Shown in pieces: positions 10,440 through 23,133 of a DNA stretch of 64,000 bases; position 1 is the first letter of the stretch, and the number at the start of each line of letters is the position of its first letter. The notes below the pieces were generated by a model. That model saw nothing but the letters and a program-made list of their open reading frames with translations, was not told the origin of the DNA and ran no database searches. Both the position numbers and the translations under genes were made by a program. Source of the stretch: Campanula takesimana (taxonomy: Eukaryota; Streptophyta; Magnoliopsida; Asterales; Campanulaceae). The stretch is taken from assembly GCA_026119855.1 (NCBI GenBank), contig JAOWBW010001441.1, forward strand, positions 62,001 to 126,000, written 5' to 3'.

Positions 10440-13400
10440 GATAACTGATGATAGTACCATATTATCCGGCAAGTGTTCGAAACGCCAGAGAGGCTAAGTT
10501 TATGATGCTAACTCAAGAAAGTAGGACGGTGAACGACTATGGTACTAGATTCATCGAATTGCTAGAATTTACCCTAACATCTTCGATGATGAAGCGCAAA
10601 AGGCTCGAGGATTTGAAGATGGCTTGAGCAACCGAATCCGATATAGAATCACTCCATTAATACTACCAACCTAGGATTAAGTGTTGGATAGGACGAGGAT
10701 AGTGGAGAAAGAATCAGATGGTTATCGCAGTAAGCGAAAAGAGAAGAAGAGTCAACTAAGAAAGTGTTGACTGAATCTAAAGGAAGGCTACTGACGATCG
10801 CGAAAAGGAAGGTAGTACAAGTAAGTACCAGAATAAAGGCTACGGCAATAGAAATGATGGTAATAAGAACGACGTCAAAGGGCAAGGTTCTGATAAGAAG
10901 TGCCAAATGATTGCTTGGCTAAGAATATGTATTTAATTCATGAGGCGTTAGAGAATTCTTTAGTTATGGGTATTCAAACTAGAGAATCGATCCCTATTAC
11001 GTCTATATCTAGGAAGTGTCCTTTGAAAATGGACGAGGAAGAACTTGAGGTTGATCTCATTAGTTTAGGACATCGAAGAATTTGATGTAATCTTGGGAAT
11101 GGACTATAGTTGACTGCATACCATGCCCATGTGGATTGTTTTAAAGAAAGAAGTCCACTTTAGATTACTATCTAGAGAAGAGTGATGTTCTCAAGGAACG
11201 AAACCTAGAACCCGATCGAACCTTATATCGGTAATGAAGGCTCGTAAGATTTTAAAGAAAGGATGAGAAGGATTCTTGGCGTACATTGGTGATACGAGCA
11301 AGAAGGAAGTAACCGTAGAATCACTTTCTGTGATTAGATATTTCAAGGACGTGTTTCCTGAGGATTTACCGGGAATACCTCCATAAGGAGAAGTAAAATT
11401 TTCTATTGATTGGTACCTGAGACTTCACCAATATCGAAGGCGCCGTATAGAATGGCTCCGTCAGAATTGAAGAATAAAAGGAGCAACTGTAAGAGTTGTT
11501 GGATAAGAGCTTGATTAGAACGAGTGTATCACCATGGGGTGCACCGGTATTAATTGTGAAGAAGAAGGATGATATAGCTAAGACAGCCTTTAGAACAAGG
11601 TATAGTCATTATGAGTTTGTAGTGATGCCGTGTGGGTTGATTAACGCACCGGCAGCGTTTATGGAACTTGAGAATAGGATATTTCAGAAGTTCTGGATAA
11701 GTGTGTGATTGTATTCATTGATGATATCTTGGTGTATTCGAGGACCAAGGAAGAACATGAAGAGCATTAAGGTTAGTACTGCAGATTTTAAGAGAGCAGA
11801 AGTTATATGTTAAATTCAAGAAGTGTGAATTCTGGTTGGAGGAAGTAGCATTCTTAGGACATGTGGTGTCAAAGGATGGGATTGCCGTAGATCCAACAAA
11901 TATAGAAGCTATTGTGGATTGGGAAAGACCAACTTCAGTAAGTGAGATCAGAAGTTTCTTAAGTTTGGCTGGCTACTATAGGAGATTCGTAGAAGGTTTC
12001 TCGAAGTTGTCAGTGCCATTGACGAAGTTAACTCAGAAAGGAGAAAAGTTTGTTTGGTCAGAAGAATGTGAAAGGAGTTTTGAGGAATTGAAGCGACGAT
12101 TGGTGTCCGCACCAGTTCTTGCTTTACCGTCTGGATCGGATGGATTTGTAATATATAGCGATGCCTCGCTTAAAGGGCTAGGCTGTGTGTCGATGAAGAA
12201 TGATAAGGTTATAGCTTATGCATCTAGGCAGTTGAAAGTACATGAGAAGAATTACCCGACCCATGATTTGGAGTTAGCGGCAGTAGTAATTGCCTTGAAA
12301 ATGTGGACATTATTTATATGGCGTGAAATGCCAGATTTTTACGGATCACAAGAGCCTTAAGTATATCTTCACACAGAAGGAATTGAATATGAGACAACGG
12401 AGGTGGCAGATGCCTTGAGTAGAAAGAATCACGGAATGTTGGCGACGTTGATCTCTAAGGGGGTAAGCATATAGAAGGATGTCAAGGAGATGAACTTAGT
12501 GGTGAAGGTAAATGGATATTTGGCTAGATTGACGTTACAGCCTGCACTGTTGGGCAGGATTAAAGAGGCACAAGAGTTAGACGAGGAGAGAGAAGCTCTA
12601 ATCGGAAATGGGCAAGCAAAGGATCTTCACATGGGTGAAGATGGAATTCTGAGATACCAAAAGAGAGTATGGGTGCCAAATAATGATGAAATTAAGAGAG
12701 AAATACTGAGAGAATCTCATTGTTCGAAGTTCTCTGTACATCCGGGGAGTACCAAAATGTATAGGGATCTAAAGGAGTCATACTGGTGGAATTCGCATAC
12801 AACAATAGCTTTCATGCCAGTATTGGGATGGCACAATATGAAGCATTGTATGGGAGGAAGTGTAGATCACCGGCGTGTTGGGACGAAGTCGGTGAAAGGA
12901 AGTTAAGTGGACCGGAGCTCGTACAAGTCACGGCAGATAAAGTACAACAGATCCGGAAGTGGCTACAGACTGCACAGAGTGGGCAGAAATCTTACGCAGA
13001 CAATAGGAGGCGAGAACTGGAATTTCAACCAGGAGATCGAGTATTCCTAAAGATATCACCCACGAAGGGAGTTATGCGTTTTGGGATTAAGGGAAAGTTA
13101 AGTCCACGATATGTGGGACCGTTCGAAATTCTTGATAAGATCGGAGAAGTGGCTTATCGATTGGCGTTACCGCCGGTATTAGCTGGAGTGCATAATGTGT
13201 TCCATGTCTCCATGCTAAGGAAGTATATTCATGATCCGAGTCATGTGATTGAATACAAGCAGTTAAGAGTTCGGGCAGATTTGACGTACGATGAACGACC
13301 AATCAAGATCGTCGACAGAAAAGACGAGGTCATAAGAAAGCGTACGGTTCCCTATGTAAAAGTGCAATGGAGCAATCACTCAGAAAGAGAAGCGACATGG

Positions 13401-13451
13401 GAACAAGAAAGTGAAATGCGCGAATTGTACCCGGACATCTTCTCGGAGTAA
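10440..13451 (+). pseudogene. Degraded Gypsy gag-pol (large internal deletions)
   Basis: Pieces in order: gag (AKFMMLTQESRTVNDYGTRF, about 10490), the end of the protease (EEFDVILGMDY, about 11080, active-site DSG not found), the RT entry (DVFPEDLPGIPP, about 11350), RT 11496-11708 where VKKKD jumps straight to DIAKTAFRTRYSHYEFVVMP, losing the segment with the first catalytic Asp, then FIDDILVYS at about 11714 in another frame. Next come RNase H (VIYSDASLKGLG; IAYASRQLKVHEKNYPTHDLELAAV, 11836-12360), a broken connection ending in ADALSRKN, integrase H2C2 (12490-12780) joined directly to FAYNNSFHASIGMAQYEALYG, so the DDE core is deleted, and an intact C-terminal integrase/chromodomain-like tail to 13451. 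Several frame changes separate the pieces. No active pol can come from it. Confidence 0.9.
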
Positions 13452-13477
13452 GCATTATCAAAGTTTGAGGACAAACT

Positions 13478-13496
13478 TCTTTTAAGGGGGTAAGAA
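13478..13496 (+). other. Polypurine tract of the Gypsy element
   Basis: ttttaagggggtaagaa sits immediately before the 3' LTR start, the expected plus-strand primer position. Confidence 0.8.
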
Positions 13497-16181
13497 TGTA
13501 ATAACCGGAATTTTATTTAATTATTTAATGTAATTTCGGTTTTTGGTTAAACTAATTAAATGATAATTAGAATTATAAAGTAATTTAAAGAAGTAGGCCC
13601 AAGGAATTAGAATTGGCCCGAAAATAGTATTAGTAAAACCCAACCCAATTAGGAACCAACCCAAAGTATAAATTAATGAGTTAGTCAACTTAGGAAATCA
13701 TTATTATCATAAACTCAAAAAAAAAAAAAAAAAAAAGAAAAACAAAACCCTAACCCTAGAGCAGCCGCCGGCCGAGCATAAGGAGGGGGGAGAAGAAAAA
13801 TTCCGGCCATTATTTTGGAGATCCAATCCGATCATTCTCAAGGTAATACTAAATCCTACTCTCCAAAATTTATTTCATTGATTTTGGATTATTAAAACTT
13901 AATCTACGCATGAATTAAGAATATGAACATTAGGGTTTTGCATGCTAGTGAATGATGATAAAAATTTAAAGGATTTTGGGGTTGATCTAAATAGTATGGA
14001 AAAAAAAAAAAAAAAACATAGTAATCTTGATACTAGTTGATTTTAAGATTGATTTTATATTCAAGTTTTGAATTGATTTATATTATGCAATGCTTGGGAA
14101 TTTAACATATAAATCATTGAGGTTGAATTGGGTTTATCAAAAGAAGAAAAAAATATGGATTTCCCCTTTTGAACAGTTTCGGCCGAATGGCCTAGATCAT
14201 TAAAAAAAATTATTTTGTTGATTTAAATGATCGTTGTTAAGTGTATTGTGAATAATATTGATGTTTGGGAATTTAGAAAAATTTAAAGAACTAGAAAATT
14301 GATCAAATCAATGGATTTTAGATCTTGCATGTTTCGGCCATGATGAGGAATTATGAGTGTTAATTCTTGGTCAAAGATGTTAAGAATTGGGACGGAAAGT
14401 TAGTGTTTCCGTTAAGTTTCTAATGGAAAGAAAACAAAAATCGTTAAAAGAATCGTTGACAAGTTAGAAGGATTAACTTGAGAAAATAGAATAGTACTTG
14501 GAAGACCTTTAAAGTTAAAAAGTTAACGAGAAAGAAAAAGATTAGAAATTTCAGTTAGTTTCCTAACAGAAAAGGACTAAACTGAAAAGAATTAAAGTAG
14601 AAGGAAGAAAAAGGGAAACTTTGAAGTTAGAGGGGCCTAAGCGATTAAAAAGAGAAGCTTAGGGGACCTTATGAACAAAACCAAAGTCCAAGGACCTTTC
14701 TGTAATTAAAGGAAAATTGAAGGACTAATCTGCAATTAATCCAAAGTGGAAGGACTAAATTGCAATTGAGTTAAAGTTGAAGGACTAATCTACAATTAAT
14801 CCAAAGTGGAAGGACTAAATTGTAATTGAACTAAAGTTGAAGGACTAAATTGCAATTAATCCAAAGTTGAAGGACCAATTTGCAATTAACCCAAAGTTGA
14901 GGGACCAAATTGTAATTAACCCAAAGTTAGAGGACTTAATTGCAATTATATCAAAGTTAAAGGACTGACTAGTAAATCAAAGTCAGAAACTTAAACGTAA
15001 AGAAAGAAGTAACGAAGTAAAGAAGTTAAACTGCATCTCTCAGTTAACTAAGAAGAAATAGTTAACAATGTAGAGAGTACTAAAGTAAATTACTCCGTGC
15101 CTTGTAGATTTGCACAGGGAGGAGATTGCGAGGAAAAGCAATTCAGGTAAGGGATTACGTTCCTTACAGTATTTGAACTCCTGTTTATTGGAATTCGGTA
15201 TTTCTTTCTAAAGACAGCTATCAGTATGGCATGATAGTATTTGAATGAACTCTGCGTTAATGAACGTTCCTTGAAATGATCTATACTTAGTGATGTCCCC
15301 ATCGATCTACTAAGTATCGAAGTTTGAAACTTGTCATCACATACCTGTACCTTGGTATGTTCTCATTCTAACTTGTCAGTCGAAAAGCTTACTTGTTAGA
15401 GTGGCCAATGTCCAGTTAGAAAAGACATTGACGGACAGTCCAGTTAGAAAAGACTTGTCCTTAAACTAGGGATTGCATGAGTGATCACATGCCTTCTCTC
15501 AGGAATTGTCTGATTACAAGGATGATTCTAGACCCCGAGCATATGTGTGTGGATACCATATATGTTTCGACCCACACTATTGGCTGAAGAAGCTAGGTGT
15601 ACAAATTGTACCTTTGGCATTGAGGTTATAATGTACGTTACCAAGGAATTGACGGAAACTTGAATAAATCCCTTTGGCTTGTAGTGCCATAATCCTTTGA
15701 AAGTAAAATCTTAAAGTAATAAGACTGTATTGTTCTGCAGCCTTGAATCCAAAAGTAACTGAACCTATCTTTGAAAAGTTATTCTAAGTATTCGTTCTGG
15801 TCGTCTCTCCTTAGTAACCGGAGAGGCCACGTATGAACTTACTGAGCATTCGTTCGCTCATCCCTTCTCTATAAATTTTGTTTTCAGGATTTAAGTAGAA
15901 GGACAAGACAAGGAAAGTAGCCGTGGAAAGACGGTGGATTGAAGATTCTTAAATTAGTAGTTTTAAGTACGCTTATTTATTTGATGCAAGTTGAAGTACA
16001 TTGAAGGTTAAGGTTGTTGCCTACCAAGACATGTTTAAGTTACGCTTCCGCTATTGTTTTGAATTTATGGTTAATTAAGGGGCTGTTGTGAACCCTAAAT
16101 TGAAGTATTTATTATTGTTATTTATTGATATTAAATGCCATTAAATGCTCAAGATACATTAAGAAAATTCGGGGTGTTACA
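13497..16181 (+). repeat. Gypsy 3' LTR
   Basis: 2,685 bp, nearly identical to 5596-8277. Differences seen include longer A runs at about 13718 and 13999, a G/A change at about 14438, t/g at about 14522 and a/g at about 14930. It ends GTGTTACA before the duplicated GGGAG. Its end lies only about 280 bp upstream of the next gene's start codon. Confidence 0.95.
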
Positions 16182-16463
16182 GGGAGTACCATTTTTTGAA
16201 ACACTAAACTGAAGCGTGAGTGAAAATATGTGAAGTTGCGCAAGGAAGAAAGAAAATAAGACAAAATGAAGATTTGGTTTAGAAGCGTATGTGGGTGGTA
16301 GTTGGGTGAGTGCACCCCACCACAACATTCCTCCGACCACATATCCACACTCCATCCATTAACCAATTACCAATACCTTCTCTCTCTCTCTCTCTCTCAC
16401 TTCAAGAACTCATATTTGAAGCTTGTGATTGATCACTCAAAAACTTTTCTGGGTAAATTTCAA

Positions 16464-19400
16464 ATGCCAGGAACCATCCATGTTTCAGGTAATTCAATTT
16501 CCAAGAACCCCTCCAAATTTTTTTCAGTAATTCAAATTTCAAATTATGCAATTTTTCTCAATTTTTGATTCACTGCAGTTCTGGGTTTCAAGGGACTTTC
16601 AATCTCATCAATACAAATTAAGGGTAACCCTTCTTCCTCACTCTGTGCCACTGTGTGTGTGTGTGAAATTATTTGGTTAAAGCTTCAGTTTTGTTAAATG
16701 GTGAAATGCAGCTTCCATGGGGAAAAAAGAGTTTCAAATTTGGGAAAAGGGTGACTTCTCATTGTAAGTTTCTGTAAATTTTCATCATTGTTTCAAGTTT
16801 TCATGCACGCATTAATGGTGATTGTTTGGTACCCAGAAATCTTGATTCATTTCCACGATAGTTGGACTATCTGAACTATAAATTGTACTATTAAAATGTC
16901 TTGAAATGAAATGACTAGTCTTGCGTTCTAGGCGAGCCCCTTAAGTTCTTGTTAGTTCTAATTATCATTATTTTTATGCAGTCCATTAACGACATTACGC
17001 GACAATTTGATCATTACCCTTCTGGATGCTGAAGGCAATGAAATTTCACATACTGGTATTTGTCCCATCTCCATACCTAGAATAACTCATTCTTATGAAA
17101 ATTTGGGGTTTTCTCCCTTTTGATTGGCCATTTTGAGGATGAATTTTGTGTGGGATAGGTGTAAGGACAATGTCAATTGTTGAAAAAGTTGTATGGGATG
17201 ATATATTCCCGCTTGAAGGAGGTGGACGCATACATATGAAGTTACAGTTTGTTCTGAGTGACGAGGAGCGCAACCGAATTCGTTTGATGGTACCCTTTCA
17301 TCTTTCCCCCATTTACATTCTTCCATTAAGGTTATTTATGACCGGAAAATTGAAATAATCTATATTGTTTTCTTTTACCTGGGCAAATTGGATAAGAAAG
17401 CTGGAAAAAAAAGATGCATTAAGATGACGAGAAGTATATGAGTCCGTATCATTGTACAACCAGAAAATCTAGTGAACCAGATTCTTAGGTCTTACCACAT
17501 GGAAGAATCTTGGCTATATGATCGTGATGGTACATCAAAGGGTACACAATAGTGGTATAGAAGATGTGGATTAGCTCATTAGAATTTGAGCTTATTCAAT
17601 CTTTGTTTTTCACGTAAACTAAGAAAGTTGACTTTTAAGCAATTTACTACTTACATAAGTACGATATAATGCCCTTTGTGTTGTGACATAATAGCATTGC
17701 TGAGCACGTTTATACTAATATTTGCAAAGGGAAATTTAGTAACTTCATAGAGAAAGGATGCTGAATTTTTGACAATAGCAACTCAAACAAAACACATACT
17801 CCCTCCATCCCAGCACAAGTAGGACTAGAGGAGTGGGCACAATAACTAAGAGAAAATAGTGAATTTGTGGTATATAATGAAGAGAGAGAATGAGTGGGGT
17901 AAAAAGTAGTGTTGGTTGAATAAAATGAGTGGTGGAAAATGAAGAGAGAGAATGAGTGGGGTTAAATTGTGGGGTTGGTTGAATATAAATATATTAAAAC
18001 ATTTCCATTTTGGGCAGTCTCAATTGTTATGGGATGGCCTAAAAGGGAAATAAGTCCTACTTATGCTGGGACGGATGGAGTATGGGGATGGAGGAAGTAA
18101 TACATATATCGAATCGAAGAGTTACAATCATGAACTTTTTAACATCTTTTCCCTTGTAAGATCAGAGAACAAAACAAAAGTTATGGAGGTTGTCTGTTTA
18201 AGGAGCATATGGTTCCAAATCACAATCCAAAAGAAATATATTTGCAAGTTTTTTCACACCATTCTTCAAGTAAGGAACAAAACAAAAGTAACTTGAATTC
18301 TATGCTTCTCAATATTATGTTTTGCATCTCTTTGTAGAGAGAAATGGCACTGAAGAAGAAGCAAAGGGAGTTGCTCAATACCTCTCTTGGAGATGCAGAA
18401 ACTGCCAGCAATTCTACATCATCTCTACCCACCAATGAGGTCTCAGGTTTGACCTTGCTTAATGTAAATATTTATGTACAAAGTGGAAACATGGCCGCAA
18501 AATGTATGGAATGAAAGGAATGAATATTCCATCGCACAAATTTCATTAATTGTCAATTTGGTCTTACATTGCAATTCTTCTGAAAGGCTTTTTCTTAAGA
18601 TTCAAGAATGAGCAGCATTACTCCTTACGTTCTGACAAATGCTGGAGATGTAGCTGTGAGAGCCGATGATTTGCCCAAGTCCGATATTGTGAGCAAAAAC
18701 GGAGAATCCCATAATGCTAACGAAGAACGAACTATCCAGGGAGTAGCAACTCCAGTTAAGGATCACACTTATCTTGTGTGTGTGTGTTTCTCACATTCAT
18801 GCTGGTTGATCTTTATTTCCTATTCAGACATTTTCTTAGGAGAACATGTTATCGATATTAGGACTGAAGAGGTTCTCTATTATCATTATCTTATGTCTCA
18901 TCAGCAGCGACCAGCCTGTTTGATGATGAAGTAATTTTGGAACGAATTCTTTTGTGTTTGTAAATGCATCTTGTGCCCCAGATGAGAAAAGATTTATTTT
19001 TTCATCTGTCCGTTATGAACAAAGTGTTTTAGAAAATAGATCCAAAACTGAGTGTTCCCAAAAAGGCTGTATTTCAGACCACCTTTGAAATGCTATATGT
19101 TTGTGTATAGCGTTACTTCACTTCCCAATAAGTGGTCAGCGTATTGAGAACAATTCTGTGCCTGACAAAGCCTTATACGTACCCTGTCTTTCTTGTTTAA
19201 TCATGTGTAATTGTACTTACAAAATGACGTAAACCATCTTCTGAAACACTCTGTAAAGAAGCTATCCATCACTGTCCTTCCAACGAAGTATGAACAAAAA
19301 AAGCAGGTTAAAAAACTGGTTTATTTATCATTTTAGTCCCATATATTTCAGAATGCTGCGGACAGAAAGGATGAGAAGGCATCATCTTCTCCTGTGTCAG

Positions 19401-22354
19401 AAGGGGCTGGAGTACTTCATAAACCGTTAGTGGATAAGGTGGAGAACGAGTTGCCACGTCCTAATATTCAAGCGGGACCAATGTTATCTCAAGAAACTTC
19501 CTCTTCCTTTGGGTCATCAGAAGCAGTTATTGCGGAGAATAAATCAGTCAACTCAAGGCTGGGAAATGATCAGGATGAAAACACTGAGAAGCAGAGTCCT
19601 GTGGACAAAATTGATGCAAACAAAAAAAGTGAAGGGACGGAAATACCTATAATTGATATGAGTCAGACTCCTCAGGTACAACATGCTGATAATCCCATAA
19701 TAAAGGAGATAAAGTTTCCAGAGACGGAAGACACTGAAAAGACCAAATCAGTTTTACCGAAGGTCTCAGATGAAAATAAGAGATTGCAAAAAGCTCCTAG
19801 CAATATAAGGAAGATGATTAGTGCTTTCGAAAGTAGTGTGACTCAGGTATCTACTATGCTAATTGTTGTTGTGCAACTTCTTATATCTTCCCTATTTTTA
19901 CGCTCTCTCTCTCTCTCTGAATATGATTGATTCTTGGCACGCTGTCATTATTTTGAAACTTTCATTGTCGTAACATTTTTATAGAATTTCTTTTTTTTTT
20001 TTATTAATCAATCACTTTATTGTCTTAACATGTGGTATTGGATTAAATTCAGGAGTCAGGGCCTGCTACAAAATCATTGGCAGTAAAGTCGCAATCAAAT
20101 AGGATTGGAATGGTACACCTGTTGAAAGATCAAGTTTTTAAGGGCGTTACTGAAATGTCAGAGTCAAGCTCAAGAAGGCTTGAGAATCCAGCCATTTCAA
20201 GCTTAGGAAGGCCCAAGAATTCTTTTAGTGCAGGGGACTTGCAGAGAATCCCAGCAAATATCTTGAAAAAAGGAGAAGCAACCACTTTTCAGAAAGATTT
20301 TGGCGTTTTTAAATCTTCTCAAGCTGTTAAGCAATTCAAAGAGTCAAGTGGGACAAAATCCCAGCCAAAAGGGACGGACACGAGTTTTTTGAAGGATGAA
20401 CTTGGACAGGGTCAAATTGATATTATCCCAAAGAAAATTGAGAAAATGGCAACGGAAGAAGCGACATTTTCGGGAAGAAAGGACGAAGAAAGAAATCCTG
20501 CTGAAAAGTTGGTGATGAGTGAATTAAAATTAGCTCTCAGAGCAAAAACTGAAAAGAAAATGGAGAAATACAAATTACCATCACCATTAGAAGAAGCAAC
20601 CGTTTCAGGTAGAATGCACAGAGAGAGAGATTCTGCTGGGGCTTCAATTGAAAAGAATGAGTTTGGATCAAACAAAGAAGTAAATACTAAGGAATTGGCG
20701 GCTAGATCAGATTCCATTACGAATAATGAAGTCAGTTCAGTTAATAAAGATACTAATACGAATGAGGTGGCGATGTCAGATTCAATGAAACCATCAACGT
20801 TTGAAGCTGCCAATGTATCAGGAAACATTTACGGGGTAGGAGAGAGGGATTCAGGAGGAACTTCATTTGTAAAGCAGGAAATTGTATCATCTCAAAAAGA
20901 AACTAATAAAAAGGGAACGGAGATGTCACCTGGAGATTCTACTAGTGCACTAAATTTGGAAGCTGGTGCACTTCCAGGACCAATGGGTATACAGCAAGAT
21001 TCTAGTGGAAAGTTAGTCGTGGATGGCAAGGGAAAGAGAATTTCCTCGACGAAAAAATCAAATGAGACAAATATTCAAGGGGTTCCAAAGGATGATATCG
21101 AGTACTTTCCCAGTGAAATTTCGGGTACATGGATATTCCCAGATGATCGGAGTCACTCGTGTATAACAGCTGAGGGTGATAAGGTAACAAACTCTTTGGG
21201 AGGTGTTGTTGAAGAAAATAGAGATCAAAGAAACAAGATTCATGATGAACCAGGAATTACTGGGAAAGTAAGGTTACGATTGTTTGGAATGAAAATTTTG
21301 TTCGTAGTACAAACCTTACTCCCGCCGTCCCAAAATGATAGTCACGTTTCCTCTTTTTGTTTGTCCTAAAAAGTTAGTCCCATTACCAAAATAAATGCTT
21401 CAAAATCATTGAATTTCCAATACTTACAATGTAACCTTAATGTTTGAAAAGTCAAACGGGACTACCAATTTGGGACGGAGGGAGTATTTCTTTTCCTAAA
21501 ATGAATTAAAAGCAATTTAGCAACTTCTTTTGCCATTTGATTGATTATCAAACAAATATAAGTAATTTTGAAAAAAGTTATGGAGTCAAATGTCTATTTG
21601 TAAGATATTTTCTTTATGGTAACAAAGAAGATTTAAATTTACACAAATGTTTTCAGGATCTGGTTCAGTGTGGAACTGATGGAGAGGTGAAAAACACTGA
21701 AGAGGAATCGAACGCTTCAAGAAACTCAGAGCAAGAGAGATCAAGAGATGATGCTTCAACTGGACCTATTGGACAGGTTAATCTTATTCTTTTAAACTTC
21801 TGATTTACGTTACATTGAATTTTATCTCTATTTTATTTGTTATTGGTTTGGATATTGCTTTACGCTCAGAAAATTGGATTGAGGTCGAGCAAGTTGTAAG
21901 TACCCATTTTCATTTTGTGATAAAAAGAACAAAACATGAATGGTCTGTCAAAGAAGAAAAGGCATATGGAGTAAGCTAATATGAATTCACTACTAAAGTT
22001 TCGTAATAAATCTAAGCTAAAGTTGTGTATTTTTTACCATTTTCAGATAATAAAAATCGCAGTCGTAATAGGTTTTGGACTACTTGTTCTTCTTACTAGA
22101 CAAAGACAACCAAGGTACGCATACCAGCTCTATTATGGATATATTTGTTTCTTTACAACATTTTGTTCTTCTTTTGCAAAATATAAGTAACAACATAAAT
22201 ATTGTTTGGTGCCATCTGATTTTTTTGTTAATACCAAATTTTGTTTGACAGAAAGGCGAAGAGGAAGGAAAACGATCCACCCTTTGGAATTGAAAGCTTC
22301 ATAGATCAAAAGATTCCGATTGAGGAACATCTTAAGAAGATTGATATCTTCTGA
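16464..22354 (+). CDS. Uncharacterised plant protein, C2-like N-terminus, C-terminal membrane anchor
   Basis: Exons by splice sites and frame: 16464-16488, 16579-16623, 16712-16763, 16982-17055, 17159-17289, 18338-18446, 18600-18775, 19352-19846, 20053-21267, 21657-21776, 22047-22114, 22252-22354 (870 aa). Residues 1-110 form a beta-rich C2-like region (MPGTIHVSVLGFKGLSISS; KGDFSFPLTTLRDNLIITLL; GGGRIHMKLQFVLSDEERNR) followed by a basic helix (REMALKKKQRELL). The middle, about 125-780, is low-complexity, Ser/Lys/Glu-rich and probably disordered. Residues 815-830 (IIKIAVVIGFGLLVLL) are one transmembrane helix with a basic flank, so the protein may be tail-anchored. A possible extra exon, 21870-21895, has good splice signals but would close the frame at TAA. 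I do not know the family. A (CT)n tract at 16379-16400 lies in the 5' leader. Confidence 0.8.
17797..18082. mobile_element. Stowaway-like MITE in intron 5
   Basis: TA-ctccctccatcccagcac at the left and gctgggacggatggag-TA at the right, with the inverted repeat extending to caagtaggac / gtcctactt. It is 286 bp, within the intron 17290-18337 of the C2-like gene. Confidence 0.9.
21317..21486. mobile_element. Stowaway-like MITE in intron 9
   Basis: TA-ctcccgccgtcccaaaatg to tttgggacggagggag-TA, 170 bp. It starts about 50 bp after the splice donor at 21268 and extends a fortuitous open frame past the exon end. Confidence 0.88.
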
Positions 22355-22395
22355 AGTTGTCTAAACCAATTTCTTGGACTGGAAAATCACTAAAA

Positions 22396-22690
22396 TATGC
22401 AACGTATCGGGTGTTAAAAGTCAATTAATGCAACGTAGTGCTTATTTTTGAAAATAGACAACGTACTTGCTTATTGTGTATCAAATAATGCAACGTAATA
22501 ACTTTTTAGCCTCTACTACATTGCATTAATTGATACAACGTACTTCAAGTACGTTTGTCAAATTGTTCGAATTTTGCATTATTTGATACAACTACTTCAA
22601 GTACGTTTCACAATGTAAGAATTCGCTACTACGTTGCATTAATTGATATAAATCGGACACTACGTTGCATAAATTGGTCGTTTGCCCTGG
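22396..22690. repeat. TGCAACGTA repeat cluster / small inverted-repeat element
   Basis: tgcaacgta occurs at 22398, 22429 and 22489, and its reverse complement tacgttgca at about 22629 and 22660, with acgtacttcaagtacg palindromes between. The ends (aatatgcaacgta ... tacgttgcataaatt) are inverted, suggesting a MITE in the 3' flank of the C2-like gene. No clean target duplication was found. Confidence 0.6.
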
Positions 22691-23133
22691 ACGGGAATTA
22701 CGGTGGCCTTCTTCAGCTATCAATATTCAGTAAGATTTATGGAATGTTTTTGTATCCTGAAAAATCAGAGCGATTTCAGGAGTTAACAAGTGGTTTTAGT
22801 AAATGGAATCATATTTGAAATAAAAGCAAGGCTAGTAAGGCCTGCTAGTTTTATTATTCCCAAGTCTTTACAGCCGTTGGATCCAAATCTGGTGAAATTA
22901 ACCGGCCCACAAACCCGGTGCAATGTCTCTCTCACTTCTTTGTGTGAATTTTAATTAGGGTGTTGTTATACACACCCGTAAAATTGGTGAATACAACCGT
23001 AATGATAAACACACACCCAAACAAATACACTCAACATAATATATATCCGTCATTCTTCCCCTTATACCCTTGTACACCCAAAAACATACACCTCCATGAT
23101 TTCCGACCAACTCCATAATTTCCGGCAACCAAC

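Larger units (their letters stand above)
5596..16181 (+). mobile_element. Full-length Gypsy LTR retrotransposon (Tekay/Del-like chromovirus), non-autonomous
   Basis: Two LTRs (5596-8277 and 13497-16181) begin TGTAATAACC and end GTGTTACA, flanked by the 5-bp duplication GGGAG (5591-5595 and 16182-16186). A tRNA-iMet primer site follows the 5' LTR and a purine tract precedes the 3' LTR. The internal 5.2 kb holds one small intact coiled-coil ORF, a noncoding repeat array and a pol region with large deletions and frameshifts. The pol C-terminus has the chromodomain-like tail (ERPIKIVDRKDEVIRKRTVP...ATWEQE) of Tekay/Del chromoviruses. The LTRs differ by only about four substitutions plus homopolymer length changes in my reading, so insertion was recent. 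Confidence 0.95.

Noticed and set aside
18608..18934. Separate small gene starting at ATG 18608
   Set aside because: It is exon 7 of the C2-like gene with intron read-through after the donor at 18776.
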